A stretch of DNA of 64,000 nucleotides from the NCBI GenBank assembly GCA_902785065.1, contig CACZXH010000010.1:1-64000 (forward strand), written 5' to 3'. Position 1 is the stretch's first letter; each line of letters begins with the position of its first letter. Shown piece after piece: positions 36,321-45,147 of this stretch. This DNA comes from an uncultured Bacteroidia bacterium. Its GTDB lineage: Bacteria; Bacteroidota; Bacteroidia; Bacteroidales; UBA932. The position numbers and the translations under genes were made by a program. A model generated the notes under the pieces. That model searched no databases. It was given only the letters and a program-made list of their open reading frames with translations, and was not told the DNA's origin.

Positions 36321-37172
36321 ATGAAAGTGTGTGTCATCGGCGGGGCGAATGTGGACATTACGGCGACATCGGCCCAGGCTTTCCGGGTGGGGGATTCCAA
36401 CCCGGGGAAGGTCCATGTGTCCTGGGGAGGCGTGGGCAGGAACATTGCCCATAACCTGGTGCTGCTGGGCGACGAAGTGGAACTTCTGACCATCTTCGGG
36501 GGCGGGGTTTTCGGCCCCGTCATCGAAAAGGCCTGCCGGGAAATCGGTATCGGCACGGGCCATTGCGATATCGCGGACGAACATACGCACTCGTTCTTCG
36601 TCTCGGTCAACAATGCTGATGGCGAACTCGTCGGAGGCATCGCGGACATGGATGCCGTCGAGGGGATGGACACGGCCTGGATGGCCGCCAGGCTGGATGT
36701 CATCAACGCCGCCGATGCGGTCGTGGCCGATTCCAACTTGATGCCCGCAACGCTTGCCTTCCTGATCGACCATTGCGAACGGCCGCTGTATCTCGATGCG
36801 GTTTCCGTCTCAAAGGCTGGAAGAATCCGGGAGGCAATGACGCTATCCCACCGGAAGTCCGTCTTTGCCTTGAAATCGAATGCACTTGAATATGAATCAC
36901 TTGCCGGTATCGAAGGCATAACCCGCTTCTATGAAAGCGCTGGTGCCGAAGGGCTTCGTGTCCATGCCGATGGCCAATTGTACGAGTACCCTGCGCTGCC
37001 TTGTATCGTACGGAGCGTCACGGGCGGCGGAGACGCGCTGCTGGCCGGCATCGTGCATGCCGGACCGCAGGCGAGCGTAGCCGAAAGCGCCCGCATCGGC
37101 CTCCTCTGCGCCCGCTGCGCCGTGGAAAGCCCGGCCGCCGTCAATCCTGAAATGAAAAATCTACAGCTATGA
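36321..37172 (+). CDS. psuK: Pseudouridine kinase (PfkB family)
   Basis: A 283-residue PfkB-family sugar/nucleoside kinase; with psuG next to it, it is assigned as pseudouridine kinase, making pseudouridine 5'-phosphate. It starts VCVIGGANVDI, has the substrate motif GGVGRNIAHNLVLLG, and the PfkB signature TGGGDALLAG with the catalytic Asp near the C-terminus. The ATG at 36321 fits the promoter 8 nt upstream; the open frame further upstream is not used. It overlaps psuG by 4 bp (ATGA). Confidence 0.92.
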   Translation: MKVCVIGGANVDITATSAQAFRVGDSNPGKVHVSWGGVGRNIAHNLVLLGDEVELLTIFGGGVFGPVIEKACREIGIGTGHCDIADEHTHSFFVSVNNADGELVGGIADMDAVEGMDTAWMAARLDVINAADAVVADSNLMPATLAFLIDHCERPLYLDAVSVSKAGRIREAMTLSHRKSVFALKSNALEYESLAGIEGITRFYESAGAEGLRVHADGQLYEYPALPCIVRSVTGGGDALLAGIVHAGPQASVAESARIGLLCARCAVESPAAVNPEMKNLQL

Positions 37173-38074
37173 ACAAATACCTGGACCTGTCACCGGAGGT
37201 GGCGGCTGCGAAAGCGGCCGGGAAGCCTGTGGTGGCGCTGGAATCGACCATTATCTCCCATGGAATGCCGTATCCGCAGAACGTGGAGACTGCGCTGCGG
37301 GTGGAACAGACCATCCGCGAAAACGGCGCCGTGCCGGCGACCATCGCCGTCATCGGCGGCCGCCTGAAGGCCGGCCTGACGCCGGAAGAAATCGAATACC
37401 TGGGCAAGAAGGGGAGGGGCGTGGCGAAAGCGTCGCGCCGCGACCTGCCCGTGCTCGTCGCCCGGGGCGCGGACGGCGCGACCACCGTCACCACGACGAT
37501 GATTATCGCCGCGCTTGCCGGCATCCGCGTCTTCGCCACCGGCGGCGTCGGCGGCGTACACCGCGGCGCTGAAACTACCATGGACATTTCCGCGGACCTG
37601 GAAGAACTGGCCAAGACGCCGGTGATGGTCATCTGCGCCGGCGCCAAGTCCATCCTGGACCTCGGCCTCACACTGGAGTACCTGGAGACCAAGGGCGTCC
37701 CCGTCATCGGCTACGGCACGGAGGAGCTTCCGGCCTTCTACACCCGCAAGAGCGGGTTCAAGGTCGACTACCGCATCGACACCCCCGCGGAACTGGCGGC
37801 GGCTTTCCGCGCCAAACTCGAGATGGGACTCGAGGGCGGCATGCTCGTCACGAACCCGATCCCGGAGGAATACTCCATGGACCCGGTCCGGATCAATGCC
37901 GCCATCGACGAAGCTGTCGCGGAAGCGAACCGCCTGGGTATCAAGGGAAAAGAGACCACACCCTTCCTCCTCGCCAAAATCAAGGACATCACCGGCGGCG
38001 ACTCCCTCGCCTCCAACATCCAACTGGTCCTGAACAACGCCCGACTCGCCGCCAAAGTCGCGGCTCTGCTATGA
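37169..38074 (+). CDS. psuG: Pseudouridine-5'-phosphate glycosidase
   Basis: A 301-residue enzyme cleaving the C-C glycosidic bond of pseudouridine 5'-phosphate to uracil and ribose 5-phosphate. Typical blocks: VALESTIISHGMPYPQN, ATIAVIGGRLKAGL, ARGADGATTVTTTM and FATGGVGGVHRGAE, with the catalytic lysine in the family position. It is translationally coupled to psuK before it and to the Nudix gene after it, giving a complete two-step breakdown of pseudouridine from RNA turnover. Confidence 0.96.
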   Translation: MNKYLDLSPEVAAAKAAGKPVVALESTIISHGMPYPQNVETALRVEQTIRENGAVPATIAVIGGRLKAGLTPEEIEYLGKKGRGVAKASRRDLPVLVARGADGATTVTTTMIIAALAGIRVFATGGVGGVHRGAETTMDISADLEELAKTPVMVICAGAKSILDLGLTLEYLETKGVPVIGYGTEELPAFYTRKSGFKVDYRIDTPAELAAAFRAKLEMGLEGGMLVTNPIPEEYSMDPVRINAAIDEAVAEANRLGIKGKETTPFLLAKIKDITGGDSLASNIQLVLNNARLAAKVAALL

Positions 38075-38631
38075 AGAATACCATTACCGAAGACAAGAAG
38101 TGGAAGATACTCAGTACCGAGTATCTGGTCAAAAGGCCGTGGCTGACGGCCCGGCGCGATGTCGCCGAGCTGCCGGACGGCCGCATCAACCACGAGTATT
38201 ACGTCCTGGAATATCCGGACTGGGTCAATATCATCGCCATTACGAAGGACGGAAAAATCGTCATGGAACGGCAGTACCGTCATGCACTCGGGAATACCTG
38301 CTATGAGCTTCCGTGCGGCGTCATCGAGAAGGGCGAAACGCCCCTGGAGGCCGCCAAACGCGAGCTTTTGGAAGAAACCGGCTTCGCGGGCGGGGAGTGG
38401 CAGGAATGGATGACGCTGTCTCCGAACCCCGCCACAAGCACGAACCTGGCGCACAGTTTCCTCGCCGTCGGCGTGGAAAAAGTCTCCGGCCAGCACCTGG
38501 ACGCGACGGAAGACATCGATGTTTACATCCTGGAACCCGACTATGTCCGGGAACTTCTCCAAAACAACCAGATCCTTCAGGCCCTGATGGCCGCTCCGCT
38601 CTGGAAATACTTTTACGACAAAGACGTATGA
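38071..38631 (+). CDS. Nudix hydrolase
   Basis: A 186-residue Nudix hydrolase with the complete box GVIEKGETPLEAAKREL followed by LEETGF near residues 85-107. The overall layout is like ADP-ribose pyrophosphatases. The substrate is unknown. It overlaps psuG and the BASS transporter gene by 4 bp each. The context suggests a link to nucleotide or ribose 5-phosphate metabolism, which is inference. Confidence 0.92.
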   Translation: MKNTITEDKKWKILSTEYLVKRPWLTARRDVAELPDGRINHEYYVLEYPDWVNIIAITKDGKIVMERQYRHALGNTCYELPCGVIEKGETPLEAAKRELLEETGFAGGEWQEWMTLSPNPATSTNLAHSFLAVGVEKVSGQHLDATEDIDVYILEPDYVRELLQNNQILQALMAAPLWKYFYDKDV

Positions 38632-39482
38632 ACACAATCTGGATCGTCCTCCCCATCCTGACCCTCCTGATGTTCGACCTGGGGCTGGCGCTCCGGTTCG
38701 AGGATTTCGGGAAAGTTTTCCGTCATCCCTGGCCCATCGCAGTGGCCCTCGTCGGCCAGCTGGTCTTTCTCCCGGCCATTGCCCTGGGGCTGGCCTATCT
38801 ATTGAAACTGTCGCCGGTCTTCTTCATCGGCCTCGTGCTCATCGCCTGCTGTCCGGGCGGCAGCTCGTCCAATGTCTTCTCCAAATTGGCCAACGGCGAT
38901 GTCGCTCTGTCCGTGACGCTTACGGCGCTTAGCAGTATTATTACTTTATTTACGATTCCGGTCATTATGGGCTGGGCCACCCGGCTGGTGGGGGAGAGCG
39001 TGGGCATCACGCTGCCTGTGGGAAACCTTATCAAGCAGAACCTCGTCCTCATGCTCCTGCCGGTCCTTCTGGGCATCGGCCTGCACTATGCCTGGCCCAA
39101 GACGGCGGAGAAGGTGGACAAGGTCCTCACGAAACTGGCGTTCCCGCTGCTCCTCGTGCTGATCACCGTCTTCTACATCCAGCACCGGCACACGATCATG
39201 GACAATATCGGCGTCCTGGGCCTCTGCGTGACGGCCCTGATCCTTCTGGCCATCGGCCTGTCCTCCCTGCTGTCCCGCCTGGTCCGGAACGACGCCCGCC
39301 AGCGTCGCACCGTGGTCATCGAAGTGGGTATGCAGAACGCCGCCCAGGCGATTTCCATTGCCTCCAGCCCGTTCATCTTCGCGAACGAGGAAATGGCCAT
39401 TCCGGCTATCCTCTACTCGCTGATGATGAACATTGTCCTGCTGACCTATGTCGGCATCGTCAAGAAAAAGAAGGAATTGTAA
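38628..39482 (+). CDS. Bile acid:sodium symporter (BASS) family transporter
   Basis: A 284-residue membrane protein with about nine to ten helices. The BASS family hallmarks are seen: IACCPGGSSSNVFSKLANGDVALSVT-type region around residues 80-105 and VVIEVGMQNAAQAISIASS near 220. The ATG overlaps the Nudix stop (ATGA), so earlier in-frame codons are ignored. Family members carry bile acids, pantoate, pyruvate and other organic anions with sodium. Being coupled to psuK-psuG raises the idea of nucleoside-derived cargo, but this is unproven. Confidence 0.9.
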   Translation: MNTIWIVLPILTLLMFDLGLALRFEDFGKVFRHPWPIAVALVGQLVFLPAIALGLAYLLKLSPVFFIGLVLIACCPGGSSSNVFSKLANGDVALSVTLTALSSIITLFTIPVIMGWATRLVGESVGITLPVGNLIKQNLVLMLLPVLLGIGLHYAWPKTAEKVDKVLTKLAFPLLLVLITVFYIQHRHTIMDNIGVLGLCVTALILLAIGLSSLLSRLVRNDARQRRTVVIEVGMQNAAQAISIASSPFIFANEEMAIPAILYSLMMNIVLLTYVGIVKKKKEL

Positions 39483-39493
39483 TTAAAATTCCT

Positions 39494-39501
39494 TAAATTT
39501 G
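39494..39501 (+). promoter_or_regulatory. -7 box upstream of phosphofructokinase
   Basis: TAAATTTG matches the Bacteroidetes -7 consensus, 39 nt before the ATG at 39541. A TTG at 39477-39479 is closer than the normal -33 spacing. Confidence 0.5.
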
Positions 39502-39540
39502 CATGATTTGGGAAAACAACGAACAAACTCTTATACAATC

Positions 39541-40771
39541 ATGAAAGATTCCATCATTATCCTCTGCGGAGGCGGCCCGGCTCCGGGTATGAACACTGTC
39601 GTCATGTCTGTCGCGAAGACGTTCCTTTCCAACGGTTACCGTGTCATCGGCCTGCACCGGCGGTTACAGCGGCCTTTTCAGCCAGAACCCGCGCACCGAG
39701 GACATCGACTTCTTCAAGGCCGACGCCTACTTCAACCGGGGCGGCAGCTACCTGCAGATGAGCCGTTTCAAGCCCACCGACAAGGATTTCGAGGAGAACT
39801 TCAACCTGGCCCTGTTCCAGGAGAACAACATCAAGCTGCTCGTGACCGTGGGCGGTGACGACACCGCTTCCACCGCGAACCGGATCGCCAAGTTCCTGGC
39901 CGCCAAGCAGTATCCGATCGCGAACATCCACGTGCCCAAGACCATCGACAACGACCTTCCGCTGCCGAACAACGCCCCTACCTTCGGCTTCAACTCCGCG
40001 AAGGACGAAGGCGCGCACCTGGCCCGCACCGTGTATGAGGATGCCCGCACCAGCGGCAACTGGCTCATTATCAGCGCCATGGGCCGCAGCGCCGGCCACC
40101 TGGCCCTGGGTATCGGCGAAGCCACGCACTGCCCGATGACCATTATCCCCGAAATGTTCAACAAGACCGGCATCTCCCTGGACAAGATCGTCAAGCTCGC
40201 GCTTTCCACCATCATCAAGCGCAAGATCATGGGCATCGGCTACGGCACCGTCGTCGTCGCCGAGGGCGTCTTCCACGACCTGGATCCGCAGGAGATCAAA
40301 AACGCCGGCGTGTCCATGACCTATGACGAGCACGGCCATCCGGAGCTCGGCAAGATCTCCAAGGCCGTTCTCTTCAACGACATCCTCGAGAAGGAGTTCA
40401 AGAAACTCGGCCTGAAGGTCAAGACCCGTCCGGTCGAGATCGGCTACGACGTCCGCTGCCAGGACCCGATCGGTTACGACCTCACCTATTGCACCGAACT
40501 GGCCATGGGTGCCTACGAGCTCTTCGCCAAGGGCGAGACCGGCTGCATGGTGTATGTCGATGCCGACGGCGAGTCCCATCCGCTATACCTGAAGGACCTG
40601 CAGAACGCCGAGGGCAAGATCCCGCCGCGCCGCGTGAACATCGAGGGCGGTACCTCCCAGAACTATTTCAACCATATCTGCCACTTCATCACCCCGGCCG
40701 ACTACGAGGCCGCGAAGAAGTACGTCGCCGACCCGGAGACCTACGACTTCAAGAAGATTCTGAACTGGTAG
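39541..40771 (+). CDS. pfkA: 6-phosphofructokinase (PPi-type), with a one-base frameshift
   Basis: The gene encodes a phosphofructokinase of about 409 residues. GGDD (TVGGDDTAS) and PKTIDND are typical of the pyrophosphate-dependent group. The first 39 codons (MKDSIIILCGGGPAPG to GYRVIGLH) are in one frame, and the rest (GGYSGLFSQNP onward to KKILNW) is in the next. One extra C in CTGCACCGGCGG at 39657-39658 causes the break; removing it gives the expected GLHGGYSGLF. Since this is central glycolysis, an assembly or sequencing error is more likely than a real loss. Downstream, the amylase gene starts 1 bp after its stop. Confidence 0.88.
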
Positions 40772-40772
40772 T

Positions 40773-42257
40773 TTGAAAACCCTCGTTTACCAGATGCTGC
40801 CCCGTTTGTGGGGGAGCGGAAAGTTTGAAAGTGTCGACGCCGCGTCCTTGGAGTACATCCGGGGACTCGGCGTCGATTATATCTGGTACACGGGCCTCAT
40901 CCGCCACGCCACGCGGAAGAAGGACGAAGGCTGCCGGCCGTCCCATCCCCAGATTGTGAAAGGGGAGGCCGGTTCTCCTTATGCCATTACGGATTACTAC
41001 GACGTAAATCCTTATCTGGCAACGGATCCCGATGCCAGGATGGAAGAATTCCTTCAACTGGTGAAACGCACCCATCGGCACGGGATGAAGGTCCTCATGG
41101 ACTTCGTCCCGAACCATGTGGCGCGGGATTACCGGAGCCACGTTCCGGGCGTCCATTCCCTCGGCGCCGACGACGACACCTCCGTGCACTGGTCGCCCGA
41201 GAACGACTTCTTCTATTACCCCGGCGAGCCCCTGCGCCTGCCGGAACCCTACAACGGCCCCGGTTACTTCGAGTACCCGGCCAAGGCCTCCGGCAACTGT
41301 TTCTCCCCGGCGCCCGGAATCAACGACTGGTACGAGACCATCAAGATCAACTACTGCGACTTCCATACCCGGACCTGGGACAAGATGTACAACATCGTCC
41401 ATTACTGGGCCCTCAAGGGCGTGGATGGTTTCCGTTGCGACATGGTGGAGCTGGTGCCCCCGGCGTTCATGCAGTGGCTCATTGCGAAGATCAAACTGGA
41501 ATTCCCGGATATCGTCTTCATCGCCGAGGTCTATGAGAAAGAAAAGTACCGGATGTATGTCGATGAGGTGGGTTTCGACCTCCTCTATGACAAGTCCGGC
41601 CTGTACGACACCGTCCGTGCCGTCACGTGTGACGGGCTCACGGCCAAGGCATTGACCTGGAACTGGCAGTTCCTCGGTGACCTCCAGCCCCGGATGCTCG
41701 ACTTCCTGGAGAACCACGACGAGCAGCGCGTGGCCTCCGATTTCTTCGCCGGCAGCGCCGAGGCCGGCTACGCCGCCCTGGGCGTGTCGCTGCTCCTGAA
41801 CACAGCCCCCTTCATGCTCTACTTCGGGCAGGAGGTCGGGGAGCGGGGGATGGACGCTGAGCCCTTCAGCGGCGTCAACGGCCGCACCTCCATCTTCGAC
41901 TGGTGGACCGTGCAAAGCCTCCAGGCCCTGCGCCAGTACATTGACAACAAGCGCAAAGGATTGAATGCCAAGCAGAAATCGGTATTGAAGCGTTACCGCG
42001 AGGCGCTGGCCCTCGCCAAGCGGCCTGCCTTCGTCGAGGGCCGGACCTTCGACCTCTGCTACTGCCAAGCCGAAGGCTTCAACCCCGACCGTCATTTCGC
42101 CTTCCTCCGCGCTGATGACACGGAAACCTGGCTCGTTGTCGCCAACTTCGGCCCTTCTGCCGACATCACGGTCCGCATCCCGGCCGAAGCCGGTACGGAG
42201 CCGCGCACCGTCACGCTTCACGTGCCGGAAAAGGATTTCGTTACCAGACAGATTTAG
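40773..42257 (+). CDS. GH13 alpha-amylase family protein
   Basis: A 494-residue glycoside hydrolase family 13 protein without signal peptide, so probably cytoplasmic and acting on glycogen or maltodextrins. The conserved regions are present: MDFVPNHV (region I), DGFRCDMVE with the nucleophile Asp (II), FIAEVYE with the acid/base Glu (III) and FLENHDEQR (IV), followed by a beta domain. It starts with TTG at 40773, one base after the phosphofructokinase stop, suggesting coupling of glucan breakdown to glycolysis. It ends overlapping the convergent methyltransferase gene by 4 bp. Confidence 0.9.
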   Translation: MKTLVYQMLPRLWGSGKFESVDAASLEYIRGLGVDYIWYTGLIRHATRKKDEGCRPSHPQIVKGEAGSPYAITDYYDVNPYLATDPDARMEEFLQLVKRTHRHGMKVLMDFVPNHVARDYRSHVPGVHSLGADDDTSVHWSPENDFFYYPGEPLRLPEPYNGPGYFEYPAKASGNCFSPAPGINDWYETIKINYCDFHTRTWDKMYNIVHYWALKGVDGFRCDMVELVPPAFMQWLIAKIKLEFPDIVFIAEVYEKEKYRMYVDEVGFDLLYDKSGLYDTVRAVTCDGLTAKALTWNWQFLGDLQPRMLDFLENHDEQRVASDFFAGSAEAGYAALGVSLLLNTAPFMLYFGQEVGERGMDAEPFSGVNGRTSIFDWWTVQSLQALRQYIDNKRKGLNAKQKSVLKRYREALALAKRPAFVEGRTFDLCYCQAEGFNPDRHFAFLRADDTETWLVVANFGPSADITVRIPAEAGTEPRTVTLHVPEKDFVTRQI

Positions 42258-42973
42258 CGCCGCCGGAACTCGGCGACGGTGATGGCCGTCGCTATGGCGG
42301 CGTTCAGGGATTCGGAGCCCGGATCGTCCGCCGGGTAGGGCGGAATGAAGAGCCGGTCGCTCACGCAGGCGGCCACGGCCGGCGAAATGCCGTTGGACTC
42401 ATTCCCGATTACAATCACCGAAGGAGCCTCCCGACCGCAGTCCAGCGCCTTGGAATACAGGTTTTCCCCATCCAGGAACGTTCCATACACGTGTCCGCCG
42501 CCGGCTATGACCTTCCGGCAGAGTTCCACGATATCCATCCGGAAGAACGGCACGCGGAAAATGGCGCCCATCGTGGCCTGGACCACTTTGGGATTGTACA
42601 GTTCCACGGTATCGGGCGATGCAATGACTCCATCGATGCCGAACCAGTCCGCCACCCGGAGGATGGTGCCCAGGTTACCGGGGTCACGGATGCCGTCCAG
42701 GGCCAGGAAAAGCCCGCTCAAAGGCCGGAAGGCGGCCGGGGCCGGCTGCCGGACGACCGCGAGTACCGGAGAAGGGGAGGACAGCATCGACAGCCGCGCC
42801 ATCGCCTCCTCGCCGATCTCGTCCCGGCGGTAGACGGACATGACCTCGAATCCTGACGCCAGCGCCTCGGAAACCATCTTTTCCCCTTCGACCACGAAGA
42901 GTCCGGACTCGTCCCGGAACTTCTTCTGCGCGAGGGAGCGGACCTGCCGCAGTTCGTTCTTGGAAATGCTCAT
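42254..42973 (-). CDS. TrmH/SpoU-family RNA methyltransferase
   Basis: A 239-residue SPOUT-fold RNA 2'-O-methyltransferase. An N-terminal substrate-binding part (FVVEGEKMVSEAL) is followed by the knotted SAM-binding domain with IRDPGNLGTILRVADWFG (motif 1), VIGNESNGIS (motif 2) and LNAAIATAI (motif 3). The target, rRNA or tRNA, cannot be told. A TTG three codons upstream (42982) lies within the -7 box, so the ATG at 42973 (MSISKNEL) is the start. Divergent from tamL. Confidence 0.92.
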   Translation of the reverse strand: MSISKNELRQVRSLAQKKFRDESGLFVVEGEKMVSEALASGFEVMSVYRRDEIGEEAMARLSMLSSPSPVLAVVRQPAPAAFRPLSGLFLALDGIRDPGNLGTILRVADWFGIDGVIASPDTVELYNPKVVQATMGAIFRVPFFRMDIVELCRKVIAGGGHVYGTFLDGENLYSKALDCGREAPSVIVIGNESNGISPAVAACVSDRLFIPPYPADDPGSESLNAAIATAITVAEFRRR

Positions 42974-42979
42974 ACCCTG

Positions 42980-43030
42980 CAAAGTTATATATTATTCTTG
43001 TCGATTAATAGCGGAAAAGTGTTAATTTTG
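42980..43030. promoter_or_regulatory. Divergent near-leaderless promoters of trmH-like gene and tamL
   Basis: Minus-strand TAACTTTG (42987-42980) ends 6 nt before the methyltransferase ATG. Plus-strand TAATTTTG (43023-43030) ends 5 nt before the tamL ATG. Both match TAnnTTTG exactly. Transcripts from either should begin at or within a few bases of the start codon. Confidence 0.65.
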
Positions 43031-43035
43031 TAGGA

Positions 43036-45147
43036 ATGAACTGCAAAAACCTCATCCTTCCGGTCCTTGCCGGCCTCCTGGCCACGGGCTGCGCCACCCA
43101 GCGCCTCGCGGAAGGGGAGTACCGTCTCGCCGGCAACAAGATCAAAGTGGAAGGCAAGCAGATCAGCAGTTCGGAACTCACTTCCTACCTCGCCCAGAAG
43201 CCCAGCGCCTCGTTCCTGGGCATCCGCCGGCCCGGCGCCCCGCTGGTGGTTCACGATGACAGCCAGGTGCGGACCAGTGCCGACAACATTGAAAACCACC
43301 TCGAATACATCGGCTATTACGGTTCCAAGGTGACCAGCGAGGTGGAATACAAGCGGAATCGGGCCTATGTCACCTATCACGTCTTCCCCGGGAAACGGTA
43401 TACGATCCGCTCGATCGATTTCGAACTCCCGCAGGATGAAGAGTTCCGGAAGGAGTTCGAGACGGACAAGCCGCGCATCACCATCAAGGAAGGGCAGTAT
43501 CTGGCCGAGTCCACCCTCGAGGCTGAAACCGTCCGCTCCGCCGAGTTCTTCCGCAACCGCGGCTATTACGGTTTCGACAAGAGCTTCTATTTCTGCGAGG
43601 CGGATACCCTGTCGCATGATGGCACGGCGGCCTTGACCATGGCGATCCGGGACTACCCCCGCAACGGATCCCCGGAGGAGGCGAAGCCCCACCGGAAGTT
43701 CTCCATCGGCAACGTGACCCTGTCCTACCCGAAGGAAATCCCCATCCGCACCTACGTGTTGGAGGAACTGAACGTCCTGCATCCGGGGATGCCCTACAGT
43801 GAAAGGGCGGTCAACGCCACCTATTCCCGTTTGTCGAACCTCTCCGTTTTCAACAGCGTGAACGTCACGATGAACCCGGTGTCGGACAACGTCGTGGACT
43901 GTGATATCAACCTCCTGAACGGCGGCGTGCAGGGCTTCAAGGCGAACCTGGAAGCCTCCGTAAACTCCACCGGCCTGTTCGGTATCTCCCCGCAGCTCAA
44001 TTACTTCCATAAGAATTTCTTCCATGGCGGCGAACTGTTCAACCTGGGTCTGAAAGGCAATTTCCAGTTCAAGACCAAGGACAAGGTCCGCTCCACGGAG
44101 TTCAGTGTCTCCAGCACCCTCCGCATTCCCAAGCTCATCGGACTGCCGAACTCCCTCTTCCGGGGCCCGAACCTTCCGCATACGGACCTCACCCTCGGTT
44201 TCAGCTACCAGGACCGTCCGGAGTACAAGCGGATGATGATCTCCACGAGCTTCGGCTACACGGGCACCTTCCGCAGGAACTTCACCTACCAGTTCTTCCC
44301 CTTCCAGGCCAATATCGTCCGCCTGCTCGGCGACATTTCGGAGAGTTTCGCGGAACGGCTGGTGGAGGACCTCTTCCTCCTGAACGCCTACTCGGACCAC
44401 TTCGACATGGGCATGGGCGGCATGCTTTATTACACGACGGATCCGACCCCGATTCCCAAGCGCACCTATACCTACGGCCGGCTGACGTTCGACCTGGCGG
44501 GCAATGCCCTCAGCCTGTTCAACTCCGCGATGCCCACGAATCAGGTCGGCCAGCATACCATCTGGCAGATTCCCTACGCCCAGTATGTGCGCGGCGAACT
44601 GCAGCTGGGCCAGACGCTCCGATTCGGCGACGGAGACGCCCAGGCGGTGGCGTTCCGCTTCCTGGTGGGCGCCGGCTACGGCTATGGCAACTCCACCACC
44701 GTCCCGTTCGAGAAACAGTTCTACGCCGGCGGTGCGAACAGCATGCGCGGCTGGCAGGCCCGCGCCCTGGGCCCGGGCCGCGTACAGCCCTGGTCCGAAT
44801 ACTTCCTCATCCCGAGCCAGACAGGTGACTTCAAGATGGAAGCCAATGTCGAATACCGTTTCCCGATCGTCTGGAAACTGGAGGGCGCTCTCTTCGCGGA
44901 TGCCGGCAACGTCTGGAACCTCCGCTTGGCCGATTACATGGAAGGCTCCAATTTCTCCTTCGACACCATCGCCGCCGACTGGGGCATGGGCATCCGCGTG
45001 AACCTGGACTTCATCCTCGTCCGCATCGACCTGGGCCTCAAGGTGTACGAACCCTGCCGGCCCGCCGGCGAACGCCTGATCGGGCCCGAACTCTGGCTGA
45101 AAGGCGGGAACTTCGCCCTCCACTTCGGTGTGGGTTACCCTTTCTGA
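43036..45147 (+). CDS. tamL: Translocation and assembly module lipoprotein TamL (BamA/Omp85 family)
   Basis: A 703-residue Omp85-family outer-membrane lipoprotein. The lipobox LLATGCA puts the lipidated Cys at residue 19. POTRA-like repeats (about 25-300) are followed by a 16-strand barrel region (from about 330), with the conserved substrate-binding motif near YAGGANSMRGWQARALGPG and a closing strand ending in Phe. Bacteroidetes TamL pairs with TamB to insert outer-membrane proteins or lipids. Near-leaderless promoter. Its end overlaps rarA on the other strand by 13 bp. Confidence 0.93.
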   Translation: MNCKNLILPVLAGLLATGCATQRLAEGEYRLAGNKIKVEGKQISSSELTSYLAQKPSASFLGIRRPGAPLVVHDDSQVRTSADNIENHLEYIGYYGSKVTSEVEYKRNRAYVTYHVFPGKRYTIRSIDFELPQDEEFRKEFETDKPRITIKEGQYLAESTLEAETVRSAEFFRNRGYYGFDKSFYFCEADTLSHDGTAALTMAIRDYPRNGSPEEAKPHRKFSIGNVTLSYPKEIPIRTYVLEELNVLHPGMPYSERAVNATYSRLSNLSVFNSVNVTMNPVSDNVVDCDINLLNGGVQGFKANLEASVNSTGLFGISPQLNYFHKNFFHGGELFNLGLKGNFQFKTKDKVRSTEFSVSSTLRIPKLIGLPNSLFRGPNLPHTDLTLGFSYQDRPEYKRMMISTSFGYTGTFRRNFTYQFFPFQANIVRLLGDISESFAERLVEDLFLLNAYSDHFDMGMGGMLYYTTDPTPIPKRTYTYGRLTFDLAGNALSLFNSAMPTNQVGQHTIWQIPYAQYVRGELQLGQTLRFGDGDAQAVAFRFLVGAGYGYGNSTTVPFEKQFYAGGANSMRGWQARALGPGRVQPWSEYFLIPSQTGDFKMEANVEYRFPIVWKLEGALFADAGNVWNLRLADYMEGSNFSFDTIAADWGMGIRVNLDFILVRIDLGLKVYEPCRPAGERLIGPELWLKGGNFALHFGVGYPF

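Noticed and set aside
39541-40771. Programmed frameshift in phosphofructokinase
   Set aside because: The shift site is an extra C in a non-slippery context near the start of a glycolytic gene; an indel error explains it more simply.
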